Assembly: GCA_902489955.1 (NCBI GenBank)
Contig: CABUBY010000005.1
Location: 1 to 32,803 of the forward strand
Reading direction: 5' to 3'
DNA length: 32,803 nt
Source of the DNA: an uncultured Collinsella sp.
GTDB taxonomy: Bacteria; Actinomycetota; Coriobacteriia; Coriobacteriales; Coriobacteriaceae
In this document: positions 6,782 through 13,361 of the stretch, one piece after another
Layout: every line of letters begins with the position of its first letter
Numbering within the stretch: position 1 is the stretch's first letter
Made by a program: the position numbers and the translations under genes
Notes under the pieces: generated by a model
Databases searched by the model: none
Told to the model about the DNA's origin: nothing
The model's input: the letters and a program-made list of their open reading frames with translations, nothing else

Positions 6782-7848
6782 TATGCGTTCCCCTGTTTGG
6801 TGCCCTTCATGCGGTACAGCGAGTCCGCAAGAATGGCAGGGTTGTTGACGCCAAAGTCGCCCAAGCGCTCCGGATCCTCGCTGATGTCGTCCATGAGCTC
6901 CTGCAGCGAGCCGTACTCGTCGACGATCTTCTCGGCCACGCCGTCGCGCACGACGGACACGCGCGAAAGCGTGCGCAGGCCCAGCGGCGTCATGACGGAG
7001 TCCTCGTCCAGGTCGTCGTAACCCAGAACTGCCGCCACGTGCTGCGGGTCGGACAGGTCCTTAGGCGTCATGCGGCTCAGCTCGGCGCGGATCTTCTCGG
7101 CGTTGGTCTCAGAGGAATCGCTTGCGTAGTCGCGGATCATCAAGTCGTATTCGGTATCCATGCTGGAGCCCGCGAGCTGCTCGAGCTGCATCTGCACGAG
7201 CTTGCCCTGGTTACCCAGCTTGACGATGCAATCCTTAAGCTCGGTCTTTGCCTGCTGCATGATCTCGAAACTCGAGAAGATGCCGGTGATATCGGCGAGC
7301 GTGACGTAGTCGTCGAGCTCAAGGGCCGTCAGGCGCAGCAAGGAGCGATCGAGCGACTGACGGGTGGTCTGAAGCGTGGCGACGAGCTGGTTGACCGAGC
7401 TCATGATGGTGGTGACGGGCTGGATCTCGTAGCTCTTGCCGTGGACGTACACGTTGACAACGGCGCGACGAGCCGAAACCGAGATCACGATGGCATCGGT
7501 GAGCACCGACATGCGAGCGGCAGTACGGTGACGCATGCCCGTCTCACTCGTGGCAAGCGAGGGATCGGGATTGAGGTGGAAGTTGGCGCGCAGGATCTGG
7601 GTGAGGTCGCCATCGATAACGATGGCGCCGTCCATCTTGGAAAGCTCGAACAGGCGGTTCGAGGTAAACGAAATGTTGAGCGGGAAGCCGTCGTTACCGG
7701 CAGCGAGCACGTTTTCGGTGTCGCCGACGCAGATAAGGGCGCCCAGGTGACCGGCGATGATCATGTCGAGGGCGGTGCGGATCGGCTGACCAGGTGCCGT
7801 CAGGCGGATGGCCTGTTCCATACGCTTTTGCAGCTCGTTCTTATCCAA
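6781..7848 (-). CDS. disA: DNA integrity scanning diadenylate cyclase DisA
   Basis: The 355 residues match the family length. DisA makes c-di-AMP from two ATP and scans DNA for branched damage. The N-terminal DAC domain carries DGF (53-55), DGAIVID (73-79) and RHRTA (106-110), the classic catalytic motifs. A helical spine with linker covers about 150-285. The C-terminal helix-hairpin-helix DNA-binding domain follows (LRTLSRVSVVRDGVAEKIV, then the DISEDPERLGDFGVN region). The start is a TTG at 7848 supported by GGGAG about seven bases upstream; the next in-frame ATG would drop nine residues. It heads the run into ispD. A divergent intergenic region separates it from mntP. Confidence 0.95.
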   Translation of the reverse strand: MDKNELQKRMEQAIRLTAPGQPIRTALDMIIAGHLGALICVGDTENVLAAGNDGFPLNISFTSNRLFELSKMDGAIVIDGDLTQILRANFHLNPDPSLATSETGMRHRTAARMSVLTDAIVISVSARRAVVNVYVHGKSYEIQPVTTIMSSVNQLVATLQTTRQSLDRSLLRLTALELDDYVTLADITGIFSSFEIMQQAKTELKDCIVKLGNQGKLVQMQLEQLAGSSMDTEYDLMIRDYASDSSETNAEKIRAELSRMTPKDLSDPQHVAAVLGYDDLDEDSVMTPLGLRTLSRVSVVRDGVAEKIVDEYGSLQELMDDISEDPERLGDFGVNNPAILADSLYRMKGTKQGNA

Positions 7849-7948
7849 GGCATCGCTCCCATCGTATACGCTCCATAAACGCTGAATAGTTTCTCACGGT
7901 TTGTCCCTGCGGCGCTTGCGAAATCCGATGCTTACAGAATGAGCGAAC

Positions 7949-7978
7949 ACAGCTGAGAGCCCAACCCAAATCAGCTGT
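7949..7978. promoter_or_regulatory. Inverted repeat between disA and mntP
   Basis: ACAGCTGA (7949-7956) and TCAGCTGT (7971-7978) are perfect 8-bp arms around 14 bp. They lie in the divergent region where both the disA promoter (minus) and the mntP promoter (plus) must be. A regulator site is possible, but nothing links it to a known family. Confidence 0.3.
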
Positions 7979-8006
7979 TCATGTGGTAGCATCGGGATTC
8001 GCATAA

Positions 8007-8141
8007 ATGAGGGAGTAGTCGCGTGATCGGGTTCGCCTCCGGTGGCGCGGCAAGTCAACACACTGGCCGATGCGGCCTGGCTTGCCTTAATGAACGAGAC
8101 TCGTGGCTGTGCGCGCAACGCGTACGCCACGGGTCTTTTTT
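8007..8141 (+). ncRNA. yybP-ykoY (manganese) riboswitch with terminator
   Basis: The leader of mntP contains the two best-conserved yybP-ykoY features: GGGAGTAG (8011-8018) near the 5' end and AACGAGAC (8093-8100) near the 3' end, with an extended stem-loop region between. This aptamer class binds Mn2+ and commonly controls mntP. Just downstream a hairpin (CGTGGC 8102-8107 with GCCACG 8126-8131) is followed by a run of T (8135-8141), an intrinsic terminator. The 3' side of the aptamer (GACTCGT) overlaps the terminator's 5' arm, so metal binding should favour read-through. The mechanism is inferred. Confidence 0.82.
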
Positions 8142-8194
8142 GTTACTCCCCCAAGAGGTACACGCGGGCCCGCCCGCAGAGAGGGAGCCAGACT

Positions 8195-8773
8195 ATGGGA
8201 CTCGCAGAGCTTGTGTTGCTCGCTATCGGCCTTTCTATGGACGCTTTTGCCGTATCCATCTGCAAGGGCCTTGGCATGAAAAGGATCAACCTTAAGGTCG
8301 CCGTGATACTCGGCCTGTTCTTTGGCGGTTTCCAGGCCGGCATGCCCGTAATTGGGTGGGCCCTTGGTAGCCAGTTCATGGGCATCATCAGCCCCATCGA
8401 CCACTGGATCGCCTTTATCCTGCTCGCCTTTATCGGCGGCAAGATGCTGTGGGAAGCCTTTACTGAGGACGAGAACGAAGGCGACGGCAAGGATGCCGAA
8501 AAGATCGACCTGGGCGAATATCTAATCCTTGCCATCGCCACCTCGATTGACGCGCTTGCCGTGGGCATCTCGTTTGCCGCGCTCTCGGTCGATATCGTTC
8601 CCGCCGTGTCGCTCATTGGCATCACGACCTTTGTCTTCTCCGTTGCCGGCGTAGCGATCGGCCACACCTTTGGCGCGCGCTACGAAAAGCCCGCCACCAT
8701 CGTGGGTGGCGTCGTGCTCGTCCTCATCGGCCTCAAGATTTTGCTGGAGCATCTGGGGATTTTGGCGCTGTAA
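8195..8773 (+). CDS. mntP: Manganese efflux pump MntP
   Basis: The 192 residues fit the ~188-residue MntP family of six-helix inner-membrane Mn2+ exporters. The two internal repeats are visible: LLAIGLSMDAFAVSICKGL near the N-terminus and LAIATSIDALAVGISFAAL near residue 115, each with the conserved membrane Asp. An acidic cytoplasmic loop (TEDENEGDGKDAEK) separates them. ATG 8195 is chosen because GGGAG lies just upstream; in-frame starts further up fall inside the riboswitch. Control by the manganese riboswitch upstream agrees with the function. A terminator follows at 8803-8835. Confidence 0.93.
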   Translation: MGLAELVLLAIGLSMDAFAVSICKGLGMKRINLKVAVILGLFFGGFQAGMPVIGWALGSQFMGIISPIDHWIAFILLAFIGGKMLWEAFTEDENEGDGKDAEKIDLGEYLILAIATSIDALAVGISFAALSVDIVPAVSLIGITTFVFSVAGVAIGHTFGARYEKPATIVGGVVLVLIGLKILLEHLGILAL

Positions 8774-8802
8774 AACACCCTTCAAAACTAAACGTCCGGA
8801 TG

Positions 8803-8835
8803 AGGCCTCATGCAGAGTTTTGCATGAGGCCTTTT
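8803..8835 (+). terminator. Terminator of mntP, overlapping a hipBA repeat
   Basis: A perfect 12-bp stem (8803-8814 with 8821-8832) closes a 6-nt loop and is followed by T residues. The right half of the hairpin also contains a TGCAGAGTTTTGCAT repeat copy (8811-8825) related to the hipBA operator arms. Confidence 0.85.
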
Positions 8836-8878
8836 CATGCAGACTTTTGCATGTCATACTATGATGCAAAAGTCTGCA
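8811..8878. promoter_or_regulatory. hipBA promoter/operator repeats
   Basis: TGCAGACTTTTGCAT at 8838-8852 and its exact reverse complement at 8864-8878 form 15-bp arms around an 11-bp spacer with a TACTAT -10-like sequence (8857-8862). A third copy with one mismatch lies at 8811-8825 in direct orientation. The array ends 15 bp before the hipB-like GTG. HipB-type repressors bind several inverted sites over their own promoter, so this is the likely autoregulatory operator. Confidence 0.7.
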
Positions 8879-8893
8879 CGTTAGGAGATCGCC

Positions 8894-9325
8894 GTGGATA
8901 CCCTTCCCATCACCACACCGCGCCAAGCTGGCATCTACGTGCGCCAGGCACGCGAGGCTCAGGGTCTCACCCGTGCCGCCCTCGCTAATAAGGCCGGTGT
9001 TTCGGAGCGCCTGCTCGCATCGCTCGAGCTGGGAGATGCCACGGGCATTCGGCTCGACAAGCTGTTGACCGTCTTTAACGCACTCGGCATAGGTCTCTTT
9101 GCGCAAAGCGATAACGACTCCATCGCATCACCCTCCGAACATCCGATGACGATAGCGGACCTCCCTATCGCGAACTCGAATGCCCTGCCAAAGCCAAGCG
9201 TAGGCAGACGACCCGCTCGACAAGGAACGCCAGCTTTCTATGGTGCCTTGCTGGCCCAAATCGCAGCCGAGCAAGGCCTTTCCGGCACTTCAGACCTCTC
9301 CTTTGGCTGTAAGGTTGTGAAATAA
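8894..9325 (+). CDS. HipB-like XRE-family antitoxin/repressor
   Basis: This 143-residue protein starts at GTG 8894, with AGGAG at 8883-8887. Residues about 14-70 form a Cro/C1-type helix-turn-helix (REAQGLTRAALANKAGVSERLLASLELG, then LDKLLTVFNALGIGL), the layout of HipB. About 70 further residues follow, longer than E. coli HipB (88 residues), and have no recognised fold; they may contact the toxin. The stop abuts the hipA ATG (TAAATG), giving coupled translation. As an antitoxin it would bind and neutralise the HipA kinase and repress the operon through the repeats at 8811-8878. Confidence 0.85.
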   Translation: MDTLPITTPRQAGIYVRQAREAQGLTRAALANKAGVSERLLASLELGDATGIRLDKLLTVFNALGIGLFAQSDNDSIASPSEHPMTIADLPIANSNALPKPSVGRRPARQGTPAFYGALLAQIAAEQGLSGTSDLSFGCKVVK

Positions 9326-10630
9326 ATGGCAGAAATGGAGCTTGCGACCTTCATTTGTGGCGAAATCGCCGGCACTCTCCGGCAAGACGAGCATGGACTC
9401 TGCAGCTTTGTATACGCCCCAACCTATCGCGGAGCACCGCTATCGTTAACAATGCCGCTTTCCAATCGCACATATGGCCATAACATCGTCCGTCCGTTCC
9501 TATTTGGCCTTTTGCCCGACAGCCAAGAGCAGCGTCGCGCTATTGCCGCCGAGCATGACGTTGCATCCAACAACCCCGTCGCCCTCTTGTGCCATATCGG
9601 TCTTGACTGCGCGGGGGCCGTTCAGTTTTGTCGAGCCGATCAATTAGATGCCGCCCACGGCAGGGTCTCAGCATACCGCCCGCTTACCAATTCTCAAATC
9701 GCTCACAAGCTCAAAGCAATTCGCGATGACGAAAGAGAGACATGGATGGGCTCCAACGAAAGCTGGTCCCTGGGCGGCAACCAAGGCAAATTTGCACTAG
9801 CTTGGCATGATGGACAATGGTGCGAATGTCTAGGGTCATCCCCCACTACCCATATCTTCAAAAATGGTGTCGTTGGGTTCAAACATCAGGCCTTAAACGA
9901 ATTCGTCTGCATGAAAACAGCTCGGCGTGTTGGCATTCCAACTGCCAACGTCTCCTATTGCACATTTGAAGACGAAGCTGCGCTCGTCGTTGAACGGTAC
10001 GACAGAATGGTCAATAGCAGCGGAAATATCGAAAGGCTGCATCAGGAGGACTTTTGCCAGGCACTCGGTGTATTGCCAACCCAGAAATACACCGCCGACG
10101 GAGGACCAACTACACGAGACATCCAAGAACGACTGATTAACACAGTCCCCCACCACATGAATCTTGTGCTTTTTACCTATATGTTGTTCTATAACGCCAT
10201 TATCGGAGCGCCTGACGCACACGCTAAAAACTACTCGCTCATCCTAGGCAAAGGCACAAACGCGGCGCTCGCACCCATGTACGATGTCGCATCGGGCTTA
10301 GCATACGAACGTATGCGGCGAAAAGCGCGCCTCGCCATGAGCGTTGGCGGCGAAAATCGTGTGGGGCGAATCGGTCCAGGCGCTATCCGCCGATACCACG
10401 GTATGGGCGATCCCGCGCTGGAGGCGGCGCTTACCGATGCCGGGCTATCCGAGAAGTTTTGCTTTGCGACCATGATGGACCTCGCCTACGAGGTACCCAT
10501 TTGCATGGAAGAGGTCATGGACGAATACGCCGACCTGCCCGGCATGGCGGACCTGCGCGAGCATATGCTCGGCCCCGTCCGCGAAAACTGCCAGCGCACC
10601 CTCGACCTCATCAGGGCAGAAATGGACTAG
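9326..10630 (+). CDS. hipA: HipA-family Ser/Thr protein kinase toxin
   Basis: The 434 residues match E. coli HipA (440). HipA inactivates glutamyl-tRNA synthetase by phosphorylation and induces dormancy; the target here is inferred. An N-subdomain-1 region (about 1-105) holds GEIAGTLRQ and PLSLTMPL. ESWSLGGNQGKFAL (145-158) matches the ejectable loop that bears the autophosphorylated Ser, here S148. VVERYDR lies near 221-227. The catalytic loop IIGAPDAHAKNYSL has D297 and N302, and the metal site is APMYDV with D320. All key residues are intact, so it is probably active. Codon use appears somewhat less GC-rich than the housekeeping genes, which may mean transfer. Confidence 0.9.
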   Translation: MAEMELATFICGEIAGTLRQDEHGLCSFVYAPTYRGAPLSLTMPLSNRTYGHNIVRPFLFGLLPDSQEQRRAIAAEHDVASNNPVALLCHIGLDCAGAVQFCRADQLDAAHGRVSAYRPLTNSQIAHKLKAIRDDERETWMGSNESWSLGGNQGKFALAWHDGQWCECLGSSPTTHIFKNGVVGFKHQALNEFVCMKTARRVGIPTANVSYCTFEDEAALVVERYDRMVNSSGNIERLHQEDFCQALGVLPTQKYTADGGPTTRDIQERLINTVPHHMNLVLFTYMLFYNAIIGAPDAHAKNYSLILGKGTNAALAPMYDVASGLAYERMRRKARLAMSVGGENRVGRIGPGAIRRYHGMGDPALEAALTDAGLSEKFCFATMMDLAYEVPICMEEVMDEYADLPGMADLREHMLGPVRENCQRTLDLIRAEMD

Positions 10631-10654
10631 GTGGCCGTAATTTCGCAATTATCA

Positions 10655-10701
10655 AACAAAAGAGGGGGGCACCCGTCGCAAACGCTCGAATGCCCCCTCT
10701 C
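10655..10701 (-). terminator. Terminator of pepD
   Basis: AGAGGGGGCA and TGCCCCCCTCT-type arms (10691-10700 with 10661-10670) pair on the minus strand and are followed by TTTTGTTTGAT. It lies between the convergent hipA and pepD ends and may block read-through in both directions. Confidence 0.8.
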
Positions 10702-10756
10702 GTAATGTCATTTGCAATCCGCTAGCACGTGGCTCGGACTGCTGCTAGCGCAACCT

Positions 10757-12214
10757 TTACGCAGCGAGGCGCTTGAGCACGTCGATGAGCAGCTCGTAGA
10801 AGCGCTCGGCAGAAGCGAGCTCCATGCTCTCGTCCGGGGTGTGGACATCGGAGAGCGTCGGACCCACGGCGATGGCGTCCAGGCCGTGCAGGGCCTCGGC
10901 AAACAGGCCGCACTCAAGGCCGGCGTGAATGGACTCGATGCGCAGCTCGGAGCCAAAGAGCTCGCGATAGCTCTCGACAAAGATGTCGCGGACCGGCGAA
11001 TGCTCGGCATAGCTCCAGCCGGGATACTCGAACTCAAACTTGGCGTCGAAGCCCAGGACATCGGCAAGCGTCTGCAGGCGGTCCTTGAACTCGTTCTGCA
11101 GCGAGGTGATCGAGGAGCGCGGGGACAGCATGATCTTGACCTGGTCGTCAGAGGTGGCAACCACACCGATGTTGGAGGAAACCTCGACGGAGCCGTCGGT
11201 GGCGACGTTGCGGCGAATCACGCCGTTAGGGGCAAGACGCAGGGCACGGATGAGGGCAAGCGCGGACTTCTCGTCCATGGCCTCGACCTCGGCGTCGTCG
11301 GCAATCTCGACGGTGCAGGTAAAGCCGGGGTCAAAGACCTCGAGCTCGGCAGTAACGTCGGCGATGATGCCCTTTGCGATCTGGGCCGCGGCCTCGGCGG
11401 CAGCGTGGTCGGCGTAGACCAGAACAGCTTTGCACTCACGGTTGATGGCGTTGTCCTTGGTGCCGCCGTTAAAGCTAACGATGGCGGGCTCGCCGGCGAC
11501 CATCAGGCGGTCGATGATGCGGGCCATGATGAGGTTGCCGTTGCCGCGCTCCAGGTGGATATCGCTGCCGGAGTGGCCGCCCAGCAGGCCGGAGATGTCG
11601 AGCGTGAGGGTGCTACCGGTCTTGTGCTCGCGCGCGATCGGGCAGGTGTAGGTAACGACGACGCCGCCGGCGCAGCTGACGGTGGCAACGCCCTCTTCCT
11701 CGGAGTCAAGGTTAATCATGGTGCGGGCGCTAATCTGGGACTTGTCGAGCGTCTCGGCGCCAACCAGGCCAGTCTCCTCGTCGGTGGTGAACACGCACTC
11801 GAGGGCCGGATGAGCAATCGAATCGTCGTTGAGCACAGTGAGCATCAGAGCGACGGCAATACCGTTGTCGGCGCCCAGAGTGGTGCCGTTAGCGGTGAGG
11901 ACGCCGTCCTTGACGACCAGGTCGATACCATCAGTCGTAAAGTCGTGCTCAACGGAGCCCAGCTTGTCGCACACCATGTCGATGTGGCCCTGCAGCATCA
12001 CGGTCGGGGCATTCTCGGCGCCGGCAGATGCGGGCTTGCGAATGATGACGTTGTAGACCTCGTCCTGATACACATCGAGACCGCGCTCCTTGGCAAACGC
12101 GACCAGGAAATCGCTGATGCCCTTCTCGTTGCCAGACCCACGGGGGATCGCGCTGACCTCCTCAAAGAAATGGAACAGCTGGGCGGGCTCGTAGCCGGTA
12201 ATCTTGTAGTCCAT
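10757..12214 (-). CDS. pepD: Beta-Ala-His dipeptidase (PepD family)
   Basis: This 485-residue M20-family zinc aminopeptidase/dipeptidase hydrolyses Xaa-His and other dipeptides in the cytoplasm. EEVSAIPRGSGNEKGISDFL opens the peptidase domain. VMLQGHIDMVCDKL has the first metal His-x-Asp, LGADNGIAVAL the bridging Asp, and FTTDEETGLVGAE the catalytic and metal Glu pair. The dimerisation/lid domain occupies roughly 200-390, and the C-terminal HAGLECGLFAE has the last His. ATG 12214 is chosen because AAGGAGG sits five bases upstream; the upstream in-frame start adds ten residues without support. It is monocistronic, with its own terminator at 10655-10701. Confidence 0.93.
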   Translation of the reverse strand: MDYKITGYEPAQLFHFFEEVSAIPRGSGNEKGISDFLVAFAKERGLDVYQDEVYNVIIRKPASAGAENAPTVMLQGHIDMVCDKLGSVEHDFTTDGIDLVVKDGVLTANGTTLGADNGIAVALMLTVLNDDSIAHPALECVFTTDEETGLVGAETLDKSQISARTMINLDSEEEGVATVSCAGGVVVTYTCPIAREHKTGSTLTLDISGLLGGHSGSDIHLERGNGNLIMARIIDRLMVAGEPAIVSFNGGTKDNAINRECKAVLVYADHAAAEAAAQIAKGIIADVTAELEVFDPGFTCTVEIADDAEVEAMDEKSALALIRALRLAPNGVIRRNVATDGSVEVSSNIGVVATSDDQVKIMLSPRSSITSLQNEFKDRLQTLADVLGFDAKFEFEYPGWSYAEHSPVRDIFVESYRELFGSELRIESIHAGLECGLFAEALHGLDAIAVGPTLSDVHTPDESMELASAERFYELLIDVLKRLAA

Positions 12215-12297
12215 GGTGCCTCCTTGGCGCAACTGGTTAGACAATAAGACATGCGCCTTGTATATTCCCAGACTTTACGTGCATAAACCAGTCGAAA

Positions 12298-12358
12298 ACG
12301 CCGAGCGCCCTCGCATCATCGGCTAACGGCGAGGAAACGCCACTTTATCAAGATAAAG
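12298..12358 (-). terminator. Hairpins after the PIN toxin gene
   Basis: Just after the PIN stop a small palindrome, CTTTATC-AA-GATAAAG (12343-12358), occurs. Further on, a bulged hairpin (GCCGA..GCG with CGC.TCGGC, about 12298-12325 on the minus strand) is followed by GTTTTCG. Together they probably terminate the toxin-antitoxin operon. Confidence 0.45.
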
Positions 12359-12362
12359 CAGG

Positions 12363-12890
12363 TTAGACGGGCCGTGCCGAAGGGACGTTGGACCCTTCAA
12401 CCAACTTCAACGCCTGTTGAACATTAATGCATACACCATTGGTATGTTTGATGAGATTTTTGTCCTCTGTCACGACGTAATCGGCATCAATGCGATTGGC
12501 GACGCCCAGCATCAGGTCGTCCTCAAAGTCGTTGTGATGATACTTGAACACAAAGGAGTCGAAGACCTCGTCTGCACCGACCGAGGCAATAATCGACTTT
12601 TGCCGAATCAGGCGAACGCACGCCCACGCTGTCTCGTCGGCACCGGCGATGGCTTCGGGAGTGAGAGCCCCCTCACGGCGGGCGTCGGCCTTCATCGTCC
12701 TTCCCAGAATGTAATAGACGTCTTTGACAGACAGGGAGGACGAGAAGAGGACGATATCCTCCGCTTCCGCCGCGCGAGAAAGGAGCTCGACTATCGGCCT
12801 GGTCGCATTCGTGCGAGCGAGAAAGTAATCTAGCCAGACGTTCGTGTCGATCAACAGCTTGAGCACACGTTTCGTTCCGACGCCGCTCAT
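12363..12890 (-). CDS. PIN-domain toxin-like ribonuclease
   Basis: The protein has 175 residues when started at ATG 12890, which overlaps the antitoxin stop as ATGA. A TTG four codons earlier is the alternative. The PIN nuclease fold is shown by LLIDTNVWLDYFL (first catalytic Asp), a central FSSSLSVKDVYYILG, and the C-terminal DFEDDLMLGVANRIDADYVVTEDKNL, which supplies the remaining acidic residues of the Mg2+ site. PIN toxins cleave RNA, often tRNA or rRNA; the substrate here is unknown. The upstream partner is RelB/DinJ-like instead of VapB, an unusual pairing. Confidence 0.82.
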   Translation of the reverse strand: MSGVGTKRVLKLLIDTNVWLDYFLARTNATRPIVELLSRAAEAEDIVLFSSSLSVKDVYYILGRTMKADARREGALTPEAIAGADETAWACVRLIRQKSIIASVGADEVFDSFVFKYHHNDFEDDLMLGVANRIDADYVVTEDKNLIKHTNGVCINVQQALKLVEGSNVPSARPV

Positions 12891-13255
12891 AATTCGATCC
12901 AATCGCTGAATCTCTCGCTCATCATTTGATCGTATAACTCGTCGTAATCAAAGGCTTCATCGGGGCTCGGCCTCTGAATCGAGAACCGCTCATAAAAATT
13001 CGAAATTAACGCAGCCCCTTCCGAGACGCGGGACGAACTCGCCTTCGATCGTATGTCGTCAGGCAGGACTTCGTCATCATTCTTTTTTGCGACGGGCATA
13101 TGACCGTTCTCGGTCAAGTACTGCCACAGCTCCCTCACAGCTTGTGACGGCGTCATGCCGATATGCGCCAGCACGGCGTCCCCAGCCTCTTTGAGTTGGC
13201 GATCCATGCGCACATTCATCTGGACCGGCCGTGAGTCGAGTACCGATATTGGCAT
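12887..13255 (-). CDS. RelB/DinJ-like ribbon-helix-helix antitoxin
   Basis: This 122-residue protein starts at ATG 13255, with AAGGAG five bases upstream. Residues about 10-60 read VQMNVRMDRQLKEAGDAVLAH then IGMTPSQAVRELWQYL, the RelB/DinJ ribbon-helix-helix pattern (beta strand plus two helices, SQAVRELW). The C-terminal half is acidic with FDYDELYDQMMSERF, which would wrap the toxin. It overlaps the PIN gene by four bases, so the two are co-translated. An 8-bp inverted repeat at 13268-13298 is the likely autoregulatory operator. Confidence 0.85.
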   Translation of the reverse strand: MPISVLDSRPVQMNVRMDRQLKEAGDAVLAHIGMTPSQAVRELWQYLTENGHMPVAKKNDDEVLPDDIRSKASSSRVSEGAALISNFYERFSIQRPSPDEAFDYDELYDQMMSERFSDWIEL

Positions 13256-13267
13256 GCTAGCTCCTTC

Positions 13268-13298
13268 TGCTATACATATTTATATTTCGAGTATAGCA
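13268..13298. promoter_or_regulatory. Operator-like inverted repeat before the antitoxin
   Basis: TGCTATAC (13268-13275) and GTATAGCA (13291-13298) are perfect arms around a 15-bp AT-rich spacer. They start 12 bp upstream of the antitoxin ATG. The site also contains TATAC/TATA sequences that could serve as the -10 box. Confidence 0.6.
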
Positions 13299-13310
13299 CC
13301 ATTTACTCAT

Positions 13311-13343
13311 AAAAAAGGGGCGCCCCGACAGGAGTGCCCCTTC
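13311..13343 (-). terminator. Terminator of clpC
   Basis: On the minus strand GAAGGGGC pairs with GCCCCTT and runs into TTTTTT (13311-13316). It lies 19 bp after the clpC stop, separating clpC from the toxin-antitoxin promoter. Confidence 0.85.
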
Positions 13344-13361
13344 GCAAAGCTATGTTACGCC

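Noticed and set aside
8042..8194. Upstream start for mntP giving a longer protein
   Set aside because: The extension falls inside the riboswitch and terminator; the ATG at 8195 has an SD and fits MntP length.
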